From Microtetraspora fusca (lineage in GTDB: Bacteria; Actinomycetota; Actinomycetes; Streptosporangiales; Streptosporangiaceae): a stretch of DNA of 64,000 bases. Below, piece by piece: positions 1 to 9,258 of this stretch (the first letter of the stretch is position 1; each line of letters opens with the position of its first letter). The notes under the pieces were generated by a model. That model searched no databases. It was not told where the DNA came from and saw nothing but the letters and a program-made list of their open reading frames with translations. Both the position numbers and the translations under genes were made by a program. The stretch is taken from NCBI RefSeq assembly GCF_001570365.1, contig NZ_BBYK01000038.1, positions 170,787 through 234,786 of the forward strand, written 5' to 3'.

Positions 1-72
1 CGGGTGTCCGAAAGACTGGTCCTGCCCCTGACCGAACCCGCCATCCTGCGGGTGTCCGAAAGACTGGTCCTG
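1..72. repeat. 48-bp tandem repeat inside the partial membrane-protein gene
   Basis: A 24-base stretch beginning CGGGTGTCCGAAAGACTGGT is present at 1-24 and again, identical, at 49-72. The period is 48 bases, i.e. 16 codons, in the frame of the minus-strand gene, and encodes a repeated GQDQSFGHP unit in its low-complexity tail. The array may continue beyond the window edge. Confidence 0.8.
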
Positions 73-699
73 GGCCTGGCCGAAGGGCGGCTCCTGCCCG
101 GGGGCGTACGCCTGCTCCAGCTGTGTGGGCGCGAAGGAGGGGCTCCCCTGCGCGCCGCCGCCCTGGACGGGCTGGACGGGCTGAATCTGGGGGGCCTGCT
201 GCGGGTTGTAGCCGCCGAAGCCCTCCTGCGGGAAGCCGCGGAACCGCTCCTCGGAGCGGGCCGACCCTCTGCGCGGCACGTCGGCGCCGATGGAGCTCCG
301 GGCGAGCAGCATCCCGACGGCGGTGAGCGCGACCTGGGGCAGCGCCAGGATCACGTACTCGATCTTGTCCCCGAACGACCCGTCGGCGAAGAACCCGATG
401 ACTGTGGCGACCAGGCCGAGCAGGGTGGCGAGGCCGAGCAGGGCCATGGTGCCGAGGTTGACCAGCCGGGCGCGAGCCGTCGGGTCACCCGCCCGGGTCA
501 CCAGCAGCACCGCGCCCGCGGCCAGCGCCGTGTTCAGGGGACTCACGAACGCCTGCAGATAAGCCATGGCCCGGCCCGCGAACGACGCCGAGCCGAAGAA
601 GAGGTGGACGGCGCCGAGGAGAACACTCGTAGCGACCACCGCCAGCATGATCCACGCGGCAGGCTCACGCAGCCGTCCGGAATCAACCCTGAGCACCAC
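1..699 (-). CDS. Membrane protein with Gln/Gly/Pro-rich C-terminal tail (C-terminus beyond window)
   Basis: The reading frame is open from a GTG pair (699 or 696) to the left window edge, 233 codons with no stop, so the gene is partial. Four hydrophobic segments are visible at roughly residues 14-33, 45-67, 75-97 and 107-127; after residue 145 the protein becomes a low-complexity tail rich in Q, G, P and F (motifs such as GGYNPQQAPQ). The arrangement of four membrane spans followed by a disordered Gln/Pro tail resembles the DUF5336 group that includes the mycobacterial 34 kDa antigenic protein, but I cannot confirm this without a profile search. A GGAAGG sequence lies about 11 bases before the first GTG. 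The gene diverges from fbiA across an AT-rich 165-base gap that probably holds both promoters. Function unknown. Confidence 0.6.
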   Translation of the reverse strand, partial: MVLRVDSGRLREPAAWIMLAVVATSVLLGAVHLFFGSASFAGRAMAYLQAFVSPLNTALAAGAVLLVTRAGDPTARARLVNLGTMALLGLATLLGLVATVIGFFADGSFGDKIEYVILALPQVALTAVGMLLARSSIGADVPRRGSARSEERFRGFPQEGFGGYNPQQAPQIQPVQPVQGGGAQGSPSFAPTQLEQAYAPGQEPPFGQAQDQSFGHPQDGGFGQGQDQSFGHP

Positions 700-864
700 T
701 ACCCCCAACGCCTTCCATAAGACACTCGGGGAAGTTTCGCACAAGAGCGACTTTGGTGTCGGTAGACACAAGAACCTCATCTTATTACAAGTGTTGCCTA
801 TGTCACATTTGGCCTCATAAGAGGCCGGTGCCGCCGTCCGCAAGCCGGGTGCGAGACTGGCCGC

Positions 865-1842
865 ATGCGCATCGTTTGCCTCGCCGGCGGGATCGGCGGC
901 GCCCGTTTCCTACGCGGCCTCAAGGCGGCCTGTGCCGCGGCCGCCCCAGAAGAGCCCGCCGAGATCACCGTCATCGGCAACACCGGAGACGACATCACCC
1001 TGTTCGGCCTTCGGGTCTGCCCGGATCTCGACACCGTGATGTACACCCTCGGTGGCGGCATCAACGAGGAGCAGGGCTGGGGCCGCACCGACGAGACGTT
1101 CACCGTCAAGGAGGAGCTGGCCGCCTACGGCATGGAGCCCCAGTGGTTCGGGCTGGGCGACCGTGACTTCGCGACCCACATCATCCGCACCCAGATGCTC
1201 GCCGCGGGCTATCCCCTGTCACAGGTCACCGAGGCCCTGTGCGCGCGCTGGCAGCCCGGCGTACGGCTGCTGCCCATGACCGACGACCGGGTCGAGACCC
1301 ACGTCGTCGTCGAGGACGAGCAGGGCAGGCGCGCCATCCACTTCCAGGAGTGGTGGGTGCGGCTGCGCGCCTCGATCCCGGCCCGTCAGATCGCCCTCGT
1401 GGGCGCGGACGAGGCGAGCCCGGCGCCCGGCGTGCTCGACGCCATACGCGAGGCCGACTTCGTGATCCTCCCGCCGTCCAACCCGGTGGTGAGCATCGGC
1501 ACGATCCTCCAGATCCCCGGCATCAGGTCCGCCCTCTGTGAGAAGACCGTCGTCGGCGTCTCCCCGATCATCGGCGGCGCGCCGGTGCGCGGCATGGCCG
1601 ACGCCTGCCTGGCCGCCATCGGCGTCGAGACGAGCGCGCAGGCCGTCCTGGAGCTGTACGGCTCGGACCTGGTCGACGGCTGGCTCGTGGCCGAGGAGGA
1701 CAAGGCCGTCTCCCTTTACGGCGTGGCCGTCGAGGCGCGTCCCCTCCTCATGGACTCCCCCGAGGCCACCAGGGACATCGCCGCCGCCGCGCTCACACTC
1801 GCCCGCGGGCTCGCCTCGCGAGCGGGCGGGGCGGGCTCGTGA
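865..1842 (+). CDS. fbiA: 2-phospho-L-lactate transferase (F420 biosynthesis)
   Basis: CofD/FbiA family, 325 residues, the usual length. It transfers the phospholactyl (or phosphoenolpyruvyl) moiety from the guanosine-diphospho-activated donor to the deazaflavin FO, giving F420-0 (or dehydro-F420-0) in the cytoplasm. The N-terminus carries the family nucleotide-binding start [14 protein letters not shown], followed by [13 protein letters not shown] and the conserved GWGRTDET and [11 protein letters not shown] blocks; the C-terminal half has the [12 protein letters not shown] motif. The ATG at 865 fits the start of the family. Its last bases overlap the GTG of fbiB by four (GTGA), so the two are translationally coupled, as in other actinobacteria. 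fbiC lies 3 kb downstream on the other strand. Confidence 0.96.
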   Translation: MRIVCLAGGIGGARFLRGLKAACAAAAPEEPAEITVIGNTGDDITLFGLRVCPDLDTVMYTLGGGINEEQGWGRTDETFTVKEELAAYGMEPQWFGLGDRDFATHIIRTQMLAAGYPLSQVTEALCARWQPGVRLLPMTDDRVETHVVVEDEQGRRAIHFQEWWVRLRASIPARQIALVGADEASPAPGVLDAIREADFVILPPSNPVVSIGTILQIPGIRSALCEKTVVGVSPIIGGAPVRGMADACLAAIGVETSAQAVLELYGSDLVDGWLVAEEDKAVSLYGVAVEARPLLMDSPEATRDIAAAALTLARGLASRAGGAGS

Positions 1843-3146
1843 CCGCGCGCGAGGACGGCGTCGTGTCCCGTATCACCATCGCCGGCGTCCCCGGCCTGCC
1901 CGAGATCCGGCCGGGCGACGACATCGCCGCCCTGGTGGCGGACGCCGTACCCAACCTGGCCGACGGCGACATCCTCGTCGTGACGTCCAAGATCGTGAGC
2001 AAGGCGGAGGGCCGGGCCCGGCGGGGCGACAGCCGTACCGAGGCGATCATGGAGGAGACCTCGCGGGTGGTCGCCCGGCGCGGCGACACGGTGATCAGCC
2101 AGACCCGGCACGGGTTCGTGATGGCGGCGGCCGGGGTGGACGCCTCGAACACCGAGCTCGGCACCATCCTGCTGCTGCCGGAGGACTCCGACGCTTCGGC
2201 GCGGCGGATCAGGAAGGGCGTGCGGGCCCGGTCCGGCGCCGACGTGGGCGTGATCGTCTCCGACACCTTCGGGCGTCCCTGGCGGCACGGATTGACCGAC
2301 GTGGCGATCGGCGCGGCCGGTGTACGGCCGATGGACGACTTCCGGGGCGCGACCGACGCGTACGGGAACCCGCTTCGGGCGACGGTGACCGCGCTGCTCG
2401 ACGAGATCGCGGCGGCGGCCGAGCTGGCCAAGGGCAAGCTCGCCGGAGTGCCGGTCGCGGTCGTGCGCGGGCTCGGCCACCTCGTGACGAGCGAGGACGG
2501 CCCGGGGGCGCGCGTCCTGGTCCGACCTCCGGACGAGGACATGTTCCGGTTCGGCTCCGCCGAGGTGGTCTTCGCCCGCCGGACGATCCGGGAGTTCTCC
2601 ACCGCCCCGGTGGATCCGGAGGCGGTGCGCCGGGCGGTGGCCGCGGCCGTCGCCGCCCCGGCGCCGCACCACACGACCCCGTGGCGGTTCGTGCTCGTGG
2701 AGACGCCCGAGGCGCGTACGGCGCTGCTGGACGCGATGCGGGACGCCTGGATCGCGGACCTGCGCGGCGACGGCTTCTCCGAGGAGTCGATCGCCCGGCG
2801 GATCAGGCGGGGCGACGTGCTCAGGAACGCCCCCTACCTGGCCGTTCCGTGCCTGGTGATGGACGGGTCGCACACCTATCCGGACGCGCGCAGGAACGCC
2901 GCCGAGCGCGAGATGTTCGTCGTCGCCGCCGGCGCGGGCGTGCAGAACTTCCTGGTCCAGCTCGCGGTGGAGGGCCTCGGCTCGGCCTGGGTGTCGTCCA
3001 CCATGTTCTGCCGGCCGGCCGTACGCGAGGTGCTCGGCCTGCCGGAGAACTGGGACCCGATGGGCGCGGTCGCCATCGGCCACGCCGCGGCGCCGCCCAG
3101 GGACCGGCCGCCGAGAGACGCCGCCGACTTCGTGGTCACCCGCTGA
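1839..3146 (+). CDS. fbiB: Coenzyme F420:L-glutamate ligase / dehydro-F420 reductase
   Basis: A two-domain FbiB of 435 residues. Residues 10-245 are the CofE-type GTP-dependent gamma-glutamyl ligase that adds the glutamate tail to F420-0 (motifs [30 protein letters not shown]). Residues 245-435 are the actinobacterial nitroreductase-like FMN domain ([46 protein letters not shown]) that reduces dehydro-F420-0. The fused form, as opposed to the archaeal single-domain CofE, is typical of actinobacteria. The start is GTG at 1839, overlapping the fbiA stop by four bases; an internal start at the VSRITIAG position (1863) is possible but would break the coupling. The gene is convergent with the next one. 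Confidence 0.96.
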   Translation: MTAREDGVVSRITIAGVPGLPEIRPGDDIAALVADAVPNLADGDILVVTSKIVSKAEGRARRGDSRTEAIMEETSRVVARRGDTVISQTRHGFVMAAAGVDASNTELGTILLLPEDSDASARRIRKGVRARSGADVGVIVSDTFGRPWRHGLTDVAIGAAGVRPMDDFRGATDAYGNPLRATVTALLDEIAAAAELAKGKLAGVPVAVVRGLGHLVTSEDGPGARVLVRPPDEDMFRFGSAEVVFARRTIREFSTAPVDPEAVRRAVAAAVAAPAPHHTTPWRFVLVETPEARTALLDAMRDAWIADLRGDGFSEESIARRIRRGDVLRNAPYLAVPCLVMDGSHTYPDARRNAAEREMFVVAAGAGVQNFLVQLAVEGLGSAWVSSTMFCRPAVREVLGLPENWDPMGAVAIGHAAAPPRDRPPRDAADFVVTR

Positions 3147-3156
3147 CGGCCGCGCC

Positions 3157-3184
3157 GCCCGGGCTCAGCCGGCCGAGCCCGGGC
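3157..3184. terminator. Bidirectional hairpin between convergent fbiB and VWA genes
   Basis: GCCCGGGCTC at 3157-3166 and GAGCCCGGGC at 3175-3184 form a perfect 10-bp stem with an 8-base loop. It lies directly after the fbiB stop and overlaps the stop codon of the minus-strand VWA gene, so it could end transcription from both sides. There is no U-run, as is common in actinobacteria. Confidence 0.6.
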
Positions 3185-4928
3185 AGGTCGGGTGGCACAG
3201 CCGCCGGGCCAGCGCCGAGAGGAAGACGTCGATGATCTGGCCGGGCTGCTCGGCCACGTAGAGCTGGCCGTTGGTCACCGAGACGATCTCGTTCAGGGCG
3301 TTCCTGTCGGCGCCCGCGCCGAAGGCGACCACGATGATCTGCACCGGCCGCTCGGGGTCCCACTCCGCGCGCAGCGCCTTGACCAGCTCGGCCCGGGAAA
3401 GGCCCTCCCCGTCGTCCTTGCCAGCGGTGAGCAGGAGCAGCGAGTTGTTCATCAGGGGGTCGTAGTCCCTGGACACCTCGCGGAAGCCGGCCAGGATCGA
3501 GTCGTACAGGGAGCTGGTCCGGCCGGGGAGCGCGCGGATGCCGTCCGCGATCCGGAACAGACTGGTCCTGCGGATCTCCTGTCCCGAGTCGGGCTTGGCG
3601 ATCGAGCCGAGCCTGACCAGCTCGCGCTCGTCCGCCCGTCCGGCGAGGTGCCGGGCGAACTCCCACACGCCGATGGAGGTCTCGTCCGGGAACATCCGGA
3701 TGCCGATCTTGGCGGCCTCGATCGCCACGTCGAGCCGGGTCGGGCCGCCCGCCCTGATCGGCTCCGCGGTCTCCTTGGAGACGTCGGCGAGGACCAGGAT
3801 CCTGGTCGGCGGCGCCAGCCTGCTCCAGGCCTCCAGCGCCTCGTCGATGACCTCCGGGGTGATCGAGGGGCGCGGGTCCGGCGCGTCCGCCGGGATGTCC
3901 GGGCCGACCGGGAACGGCGGCTCCCTGCCGTCCGCGGGGCGGAAGCCGTCGCGGCGCATGGCCTCCTGCGTCTCGGCCGAGCGCAGCCAGCTCGCGAACA
4001 GCCGCGATCCCTCCGCCCGGTCCGGCTCCGCCGAGGTCACGACGTACGGATAGTCGAGGGTGATCGTGCCCTCCTTGGGGTGGAGGGCGACGGCGGGCGC
4101 GGCGCCCGCCACCTGGTTGTGCGCCCACACCGACTGCTCGGGGACGACCACGACCGGGCGCGACCAGAAGCCGGGGGCGTCGACGGCGCCGAGCATGCTG
4201 CGGTAGTCGGGGGCGGAGCCCGCCTGCGCCATCCGCACGAAGGCGGTGAGCTGCTTGCTCGCGTCCGGTCCCGTCCCGACGATGTCCCGGGCCGCGGCGA
4301 CGGCGGCGATGCCCGCGCCGGAGACCGAGGGGTCGGGGACGCGGACGACGTCCGGCTCGCGCTCCGTGGGCTCCAGCCGGCCCCGCACGGTGGCGGGGAA
4401 GAGCATGTCCCAGCTCATCGCCGTGCCTCCGGCCGCGAACCGGTGCGCGAGCGGCCGGCTGGTGGCGAACACCAGCGGAGACGTGGCGACGACCGTCTCC
4501 CCCGACGCGACTCCCTGCGCGCCCTGCTTGCGGGCCAGCCGCACCCAGGCCGACGAGTCGGCGATCCAGCCGTCCGGACGGCGCGGCAGGACCCCCGCGC
4601 GGTCACCGATCAGGGTGCGCAGCACGGGGGCCGGCGGCTGCTCGGCCACCTGGACCTTGACGCACCGCCCGTCCACCTCGGCCCCGCTCTCGTTGAACAG
4701 CCGGGCCGCGTCCATGACGGGCGGCGCGATGTCCACCGCGGCGGCCACCGCGACCACGACCGGGTCGCGGGAAGAACACGTTCCCGGCAGTGCCCCCACG
4801 AAGCGGAACACCATGCCGACCAGCAGGAGCGCCATCGCCACGGACGCCGTGAGGAGCGTGTTCCGCAGCGGGGGGCGCGGCTGGTCAGCGGGTGTCGCGG
4901 CGCGGTGACGTCCGTACGGCACGGGCAT
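3165..4928 (-). CDS. Substrate-binding and von Willebrand factor A domain protein
   Basis: About 587 residues with an N-terminal membrane anchor (TLLTASVAMALLLVGMVFRF), so the bulk is outside the cell. The first half resembles a periplasmic solute-binding fold (FNESGAEVDGRC, GTAMSWDMLFPATVRG, DYPYVVTSAEPDRAEGSRLFASWL). The second half, after about residue 365, is a VWA domain (RILVLADVSKETAE, DETSIGVWEF, NSLLLLTAGKDDGEG). The metal-ion-dependent adhesion site is degenerate: DxSxS reads DVSKE and the usual TDG reads TAG. This architecture is common in actinobacteria and its substrate is unknown. I prefer ATG 4928 because GAGAGGGG precedes it closely; a GTG at 4952 would add 8 residues. The gene sits between fbiB and fbiC, but nothing in it suggests an F420 role. 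Confidence 0.8.
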   Translation of the reverse strand: MPVPYGRHRAATPADQPRPPLRNTLLTASVAMALLLVGMVFRFVGALPGTCSSRDPVVVAVAAAVDIAPPVMDAARLFNESGAEVDGRCVKVQVAEQPPAPVLRTLIGDRAGVLPRRPDGWIADSSAWVRLARKQGAQGVASGETVVATSPLVFATSRPLAHRFAAGGTAMSWDMLFPATVRGRLEPTEREPDVVRVPDPSVSGAGIAAVAAARDIVGTGPDASKQLTAFVRMAQAGSAPDYRSMLGAVDAPGFWSRPVVVVPEQSVWAHNQVAGAAPAVALHPKEGTITLDYPYVVTSAEPDRAEGSRLFASWLRSAETQEAMRRDGFRPADGREPPFPVGPDIPADAPDPRPSITPEVIDEALEAWSRLAPPTRILVLADVSKETAEPIRAGGPTRLDVAIEAAKIGIRMFPDETSIGVWEFARHLAGRADERELVRLGSIAKPDSGQEIRRTSLFRIADGIRALPGRTSSLYDSILAGFREVSRDYDPLMNNSLLLLTAGKDDGEGLSRAELVKALRAEWDPERPVQIIVVAFGAGADRNALNEIVSVTNGQLYVAEQPGQIIDVFLSALARRLCHPTCPGSAG

Positions 4929-5001
4929 GACCCCTCTCAGACAAGGGATCACGATTGTGCCTAGCCGCCCCGTGCGGGACGCAAGTCCCTCGACGGTGAA
5001 T

Positions 5002-5019
5002 TTATAGAACTTGTTATAA
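5002..5019. promoter_or_regulatory. AT-rich dyad, possible promoter/operator for the VWA gene
   Basis: TTATAGAACTTGTTATAA matches its own reverse complement at 14 of 18 positions and is a marked AT island in GC-rich DNA. It lies 6 bases past the fbiC stop and about 75 bases upstream of the VWA gene start on the same strand. It could provide a -10 element and a regulator site for that gene. No good -35 is evident. Confidence 0.3.
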
Positions 5020-5025
5020 GAAGGG

Positions 5026-7626
5026 TCACACGACCGGCAGGATCCTCCTGACGCTCTGGCACACGCCGTCGCTGCGCTCGGCCGCGGCGATCCGCTCCGG
5101 GCTCGGCGTGCCGTACGACGTGGTGCGCTGGCGCAGCGGGCGGCCGGTGGGGGCGACCATCGCGGCGATCTCGCTGATGGTCTTGTAGGAGCCGTTCTCC
5201 GAGCCGGCCATCCGGCTGATGGTCTCCTCCATCAGCGTGCCGCCGAGGTCGTTGACGCCTCCGGCGAGCACCGAGCGGCACAGGTCGTCGCGGAGCTTGA
5301 CCCACGAGCACTGGATGTTCGGGATCGCTCCGTGCAGCATGATCCGGGCCAGGGCGTGGACGGCGCGGTTCTCGCGCGCGGTCGGCCCGGGGCGCGCCAC
5401 CCCGGCGAGGTAGATCGGGGCGCTGTGATGCACGAACGGCAGCAGCACGAACTCGCGGAACCCGCCCGTCTCCTCCTGAATGTTGCGGATGAGCCGGATG
5501 TGCCGGACCCAGTGCTCGTGCGTGTCGACGTGGCCGTACATCATGGTCGAGGTCGTCGGGATGCCGACCCGGTGGGCGGTGGTGATCACCTCGATCCACT
5601 CGGCGGCCGGAAGCTTGCCCTTGGTCAGCACCCAGCGGACGTCGTCGTCGAGGATCTCGGCGGCGGTCCCCGGCAGCGAGTCCACCCCCGCCTCCTTGGC
5701 CGCGTGCAGCCACTCGGCGATGGACAGGTTCGTCCGGGCGGCGCCGTTGACGACCTCCATCGGCGAGAAGGCGTGGACGTGCATGTCCGGGCAGCGCTCC
5801 TTGACCGCCCGCGCGATGTCGAAGTACGCGGTTCCGGGCAGGTCGGGGTGGATCCCGCCCTGCATGCAGACCTCGGTGGCGCCCGCGTCCCACGCCTCGG
5901 CCGCCCGGTCGGCCACCTCGGAGAGCGACAGCGTGAAGGCGTCGGCGTCCGTACGGCGCTGCGCGAAGGCGCAGAAACGGCAGCCGGTGTAGCAGACGTT
6001 GGTGAAGTTGATGTTGCGGTTGACGACGTAGGTGACGTCGTCGCCCACAGCCTCGCGGCGCAGGCCGTCCGCGATCCGGGTCAGCTCGTCGAGGCCCGCG
6101 TCATCCGCGCCCGCGCCGTTCTGGTCCCCGGCCAGGTCGAGCAGGGCCAGCGCCTGCTCGTCGGTCAGCGCGGCCGGGTCGCTCTCCGCGACGCGCAGCG
6201 CCTCCCGGACCTCAGAGGCCACCCGGCCTGCGGCCGCGGGGCGGGGCAGCCGCTCGCGGAGGGCGTCCCAATCGCCGTAGACGCTGTCGAAGTCGGCCCG
6301 GCGGTCGGCCGTCCGCCCCTCGGAGTCGATCGCGACGTGCAGGTCGGCGCGCCCGCTGCTCGCGGTCGCGCCCTGGAAGCCGCCGTCGGGCTCCTGCCAG
6401 GGCCGCCCCTCCGGCGTCGCGCCCTCCCGGGCCAGGCCGGTACGGGGGTCGGCCAGGGCGGCGACGTGCTCGCGCAGCCGGGGGTCGAGCCACGGCTCCC
6501 CAGCCACCACATATTCCGGATATATCGTGAGCCGTTCCTTGAGCTCGAACCCGGCGGCCGCCGTACGCGCGGCGAGGTCGTCGATCTGAGGCCACGGACG
6601 CTCGGGGTTCACATGATCGGGGGTGAGCGGTGAGACGCCGCCCCAGTCGTCGATGCCCGCGCGGATCATCAGGGTGTACTCGTCGTCCACCAGGTTCGGC
6701 GGCGCCTGGATCCTGACCTTGGGGCCGAGCACGAGCCGGGCCACGGCGATCGTCGCGGCGAGTTCCCGCAGGTCGGCGTCCGGCATGCCGCGCATCGCGG
6801 TGTCCGGCTTGGCGCGGAAGTTCTGGACGATCACCTCCTGGATGCCGCCGTACTCCCTGGCGACGCGGCGGATCGCGAAGATCGACTCGGCGCGGTCCTG
6901 AATCGTCTCGCCGATGCCGATCAGGATGCCGGTGGTGAACGGCACGCTGGTGCGCCCGGCATCCTCCAGCACGCGCAGCCGTACGGCCGGGTCCTTGTCG
7001 GGTGAGCCGTAGTGCGGCTGGCCCTTCTCCGTGAAGAGCCGCTCGGACGTGGTCTCCAACATCATCCCCATGGACGGGGAGACCGGCTTGAGCCGCTGGA
7101 GGTCCCGCCACGTCATCACGCCGGGGTTGAGGTGCGGCAGCAGCCCGGTCTCCTCCAGCACCCGCACCGCCATGGCCCGCACGTACGACAGGGTGTCGTC
7201 GTAGCCGTGCGCGTCCAGCCACTCGCGGGCCTGGTGCCAGCGCTCCTCCGGGCGGTCCCCCAGGGTGAAGAGGGCCTCCTTGCAGCCCAGCGCCGCGCCC
7301 TGGCGGGCGATCTCCAGCACCTCGTCCGGCGGCAGGAAGGGGCTGTCGAGCTTGTGCGGCGCGGCCGCGAACGTGCAGTAGCCACAGCGGTCCCGGCACA
7401 GCCGGGTCAGTGGGATGAAGACCTTCCTGCTGTAGGTGATGACCCCCGAGCGGCCCACGGCCGCCAGACCGGCGTCCCTGATCCGTGAGGCGTGGTCGAG
7501 CAAGGTCTCCAGGTGATCGCCTCGGGCGTGCAGCAGGACGACGGCCTCGGTGACGTCGAGGGCCTTGCCGTCCCGCGCCCGAGCCAGTGCGCGCCGCAGT
7601 GCGGCGTCCGTGGGGTTCGCGCTCAT
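5026..7626 (-). CDS. fbiC: FO synthase (bifunctional CofG/CofH radical SAM enzyme)
   Basis: FbiC builds the deazaflavin FO from 5-amino-6-ribitylamino-uracil and tyrosine, using two radical SAM reactions; FO then feeds fbiA and fbiB. The protein is about 866 residues, the fused length. The CofG half (roughly residues 50-400) carries its cluster motif in CRDRCGYC, and the CofH half (from about 530) carries CYTGCRFC; both have the three cysteines spaced CxxxCxxC. Other family signatures are [17 protein letters not shown] in the first half and [14 protein letters not shown] and [12 protein letters not shown] in the second. A GTG at 7635 would add three residues; neither start has a good Shine-Dalgarno site, so the message may be leaderless. 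The gene diverges from a tiny membrane-protein gene. Confidence 0.95.
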   Translation of the reverse strand: MSANPTDAALRRALARARDGKALDVTEAVVLLHARGDHLETLLDHASRIRDAGLAAVGRSGVITYSRKVFIPLTRLCRDRCGYCTFAAAPHKLDSPFLPPDEVLEIARQGAALGCKEALFTLGDRPEERWHQAREWLDAHGYDDTLSYVRAMAVRVLEETGLLPHLNPGVMTWRDLQRLKPVSPSMGMMLETTSERLFTEKGQPHYGSPDKDPAVRLRVLEDAGRTSVPFTTGILIGIGETIQDRAESIFAIRRVAREYGGIQEVIVQNFRAKPDTAMRGMPDADLRELAATIAVARLVLGPKVRIQAPPNLVDDEYTLMIRAGIDDWGGVSPLTPDHVNPERPWPQIDDLAARTAAAGFELKERLTIYPEYVVAGEPWLDPRLREHVAALADPRTGLAREGATPEGRPWQEPDGGFQGATASSGRADLHVAIDSEGRTADRRADFDSVYGDWDALRERLPRPAAAGRVASEVREALRVAESDPAALTDEQALALLDLAGDQNGAGADDAGLDELTRIADGLRREAVGDDVTYVVNRNINFTNVCYTGCRFCAFAQRRTDADAFTLSLSEVADRAAEAWDAGATEVCMQGGIHPDLPGTAYFDIARAVKERCPDMHVHAFSPMEVVNGAARTNLSIAEWLHAAKEAGVDSLPGTAAEILDDDVRWVLTKGKLPAAEWIEVITTAHRVGIPTTSTMMYGHVDTHEHWVRHIRLIRNIQEETGGFREFVLLPFVHHSAPIYLAGVARPGPTARENRAVHALARIMLHGAIPNIQCSWVKLRDDLCRSVLAGGVNDLGGTLMEETISRMAGSENGSYKTISEIAAMVAPTGRPLRQRTTSYGTPSPERIAAAERSDGVCQSVRRILPVV

Positions 7627-7814
7627 GGGCTGCACATTACGTCCCGGCTCAGGGACGGCAGTCGGCGGGGGCGATCATTGCTTCAGCGTCTCTTAATGAA
7701 TGGGTGCAGAACATTTCAATAGACGTGAATAGATGCACCGACACATACTTGAGGCATCACCCAACGCGACCGAGCCGCCACCGGTTCGGCCGTCACCCTG
7801 TCAAGGAGTCCGCC

Positions 7815-7913
7815 ATGAGCTGGTTCGTCGTCGCCTTCCTGATCGCCGTCGCGGTGCTCGCCCCGTTTCTCGGCACCGACACCCGAGACGGCCGCGACTG
7901 GAAGCTCGGCTAG
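7815..7913 (+). CDS. 32-residue single-span membrane peptide
   Basis: An ATG preceded by CAAGGAGTC at correct spacing opens a 32-codon frame ending in TAG. The product is one hydrophobic span (WFVVAFLIAVAVLAPFLG) followed by a short charged tail (TDTRDGRDWKLG), so it should sit in the membrane with a small hydrophilic C-terminus. The strong ribosome binding site and coherent single-helix product argue that it is real. It has its own 180-base upstream region shared with fbiC. I do not recognise the family; similar tiny membrane proteins are widespread in actinomycetes. Function unknown. Confidence 0.6.
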   Translation: MSWFVVAFLIAVAVLAPFLGTDTRDGRDWKLG

Positions 7914-7941
7914 TGCGCTGTCGTCCGCAGAGGTTCACCGC

Positions 7942-8005
7942 GATCGACGTTCACCCGATCGACGCTCGCTGGGATCGACGCTCGCCGGGATCGACGCTCG
8001 CCGGA
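7942..8005. repeat. Tandem array of about four 16-bp GATCGACGCTCGCCGG-like units
   Basis: Degenerate copies of GATCGACGCTCGCCGG follow one another: a variant ending TTCACCC, one ending CTCGCTGG, then two nearly identical units. It lies in the gene-free 211 bases between the small membrane peptide and the glycosylase gene, immediately before the left copy of the inverted repeat. Confidence 0.7.
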
Positions 8006-8021
8006 TCGGGGGAGCGGAGCG

Positions 8022-8098
8022 AAGCGGGTTTCGCGAGGACCGCACGTTCCTTCCGGCGACGTGACCGACCCGGCCAAGGTTCGTGGGCACCCCACCAG
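8022..8098. repeat. Left copy of inverted repeat flanking the glycosylase gene
   Basis: From the AAGCGGGTTTCGCGAGGACC segment through GACGTGACCGACCCGGCC to the CACCCC motif, about 75 bases match, with few differences, the reverse complement of 9190-9258. The two copies face each other and bracket 8125-9093 plus short flanks. Confidence 0.75.
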
Positions 8099-8124
8099 GC
8101 CCCGGAGAAGACCCCCGCGGGCGG

Positions 8125-9093
8125 TCAGAACGACCGGTAGTCGCGCACCGACATCCGGGGACCGCGCGCCGGCGGCCGTGGAGCACTGAGCGCGATCAGC
8201 CACGCCACCCGATGGCGCTGCCCCCGGAACGGCTCCAGGAGCTCCAGCATGGCGGCGTCGTCCACCTTCCGCCCAGTGAGCGCGTAGCCCACATGGCCCG
8301 CCAGATGAAAGTCCCCCACACTGGGCGCGTCGGGATCGCCGTGGGCGCGCTGGCGGACCTCCGCCGACGTCCACACCCCGATCCCCGGAAGCGCCCGCAG
8401 CAGGCGGTCCGCCTCGGCGCATCCGCCGGACGGCGTCGTGGCCGTCGCCTCCAGCCGGGCCGCGTACCGCGCCGCGTTCACGATCGTCCGCGCGCGTACG
8501 GCCTCGGCCCCGGCGCGGTGCCAGTCCCAGGACGGGATCCGGCGCCACACCTCGGGCGGCGGTATGACCACCATGCCCTCGGGCGCGGGGCCAGGCGCGG
8601 CCTCGCCGTACCGGCGCATGAGCCACCGCCAGGCCCGCCACGCCTCCATGCCGACGACCTTCTGTTCGAGCACGGCGGGGACCAGCGCCTCGAAGACGCG
8701 CATCGACCGGCCGACGCGCAGGCCCGGGTTTCCGGCGGCCAGCCCGGTGACGTAGGCGGCCGTACGCGCGGCGCCCGATGACGCCGCCCGTGCCAGCACG
8801 TCGGCGAAAGCCGCGACGTCGTCGTCCGCCCCGAGCAGCGAGGGCAGCGTGTCGAGCAGCCACTCCGCGCCCGGACCCCACGCCTGGCCCAGGACCTCTC
8901 CGGCCGAGGTGGTGATGCGCAGCGTCCCGGGGCCGTCAGGAGTGCGGCAGGTCCGCCAGAACGCACCGTCGGGAGTGCGGCGCCAGGACGGGTCCCCGCC
9001 GCCGTGCCGGTGCGGCGACAGCGTCAGGACCAGGTCGAGGGCGCCCGCGGGGCGCCACCGGCGTTCCCGCTGCGTCACCGCCGTGCTCGTCAT
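8125..9093 (-). CDS. DNA-3-methyladenine glycosylase II family protein
   Basis: A HhH-GPD superfamily base-excision glycosylase of 322 residues; it would remove alkylated bases from DNA in the cytoplasm. The helix-hairpin-helix is visible as LLRALPGIGVWTSAEVRQRA and the catalytic aspartate lies in SVGDFHLAGHVGYAL shortly after. Upstream segments (RVFEALVPAVLEQKVVGMEAWRAW) also fit the AlkA-like fold. The N-terminal 110 residues are less typical. The ATG at 9093 has GCGGGAGCG just before it, better than a start 5 codons upstream. No alkylation-response regulator (Ada) is adjacent; instead the gene stands alone between two copies of an inverted repeat and other repeats. Confidence 0.85.
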   Translation of the reverse strand: MTSTAVTQRERRWRPAGALDLVLTLSPHRHGGGDPSWRRTPDGAFWRTCRTPDGPGTLRITTSAGEVLGQAWGPGAEWLLDTLPSLLGADDDVAAFADVLARAASSGAARTAAYVTGLAAGNPGLRVGRSMRVFEALVPAVLEQKVVGMEAWRAWRWLMRRYGEAAPGPAPEGMVVIPPPEVWRRIPSWDWHRAGAEAVRARTIVNAARYAARLEATATTPSGGCAEADRLLRALPGIGVWTSAEVRQRAHGDPDAPSVGDFHLAGHVGYALTGRKVDDAAMLELLEPFRGQRHRVAWLIALSAPRPPARGPRMSVRDYRSF

Positions 9094-9189
9094 CGCTCCC
9101 GCCACCACACCGTCTCAACGTACTCGCCGACGGGCACCCGCCGGTCCCACGACCGGAACCGAGCCCCGGCCCGCCGGCGCTCCCGGCTG

Positions 9190-9258
9190 GCGGGGTGTCC
9201 CTTGGCCGGGTCGGTCACGTCGCCGGAAGGAACCCGCGGTCCTCGCGAAGCCCGCTTT
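9190..9258. repeat. Right copy of inverted repeat flanking the glycosylase gene
   Basis: Contains GGCCGGGTCGGTCACGTCGC and CGGTCCTCGCGAAGCCCGCT, which are the reverse complement of the matching parts of 8022-8098. The copies are about 1.1 kb apart. Confidence 0.75.

Noticed and set aside
4-720. 238-codon plus-strand frame at the left edge
   Set aside because: It is antisense to a membrane-protein frame with coherent transmembrane segments and in-frame protein repeats; its own product is Arg/Gly/Glu-rich without a domain.
5332-6633. 433-codon plus-strand frame
   Set aside because: It lies fully antisense to fbiC, whose radical SAM motifs are unambiguous; the frame reflects high-GC codon bias.
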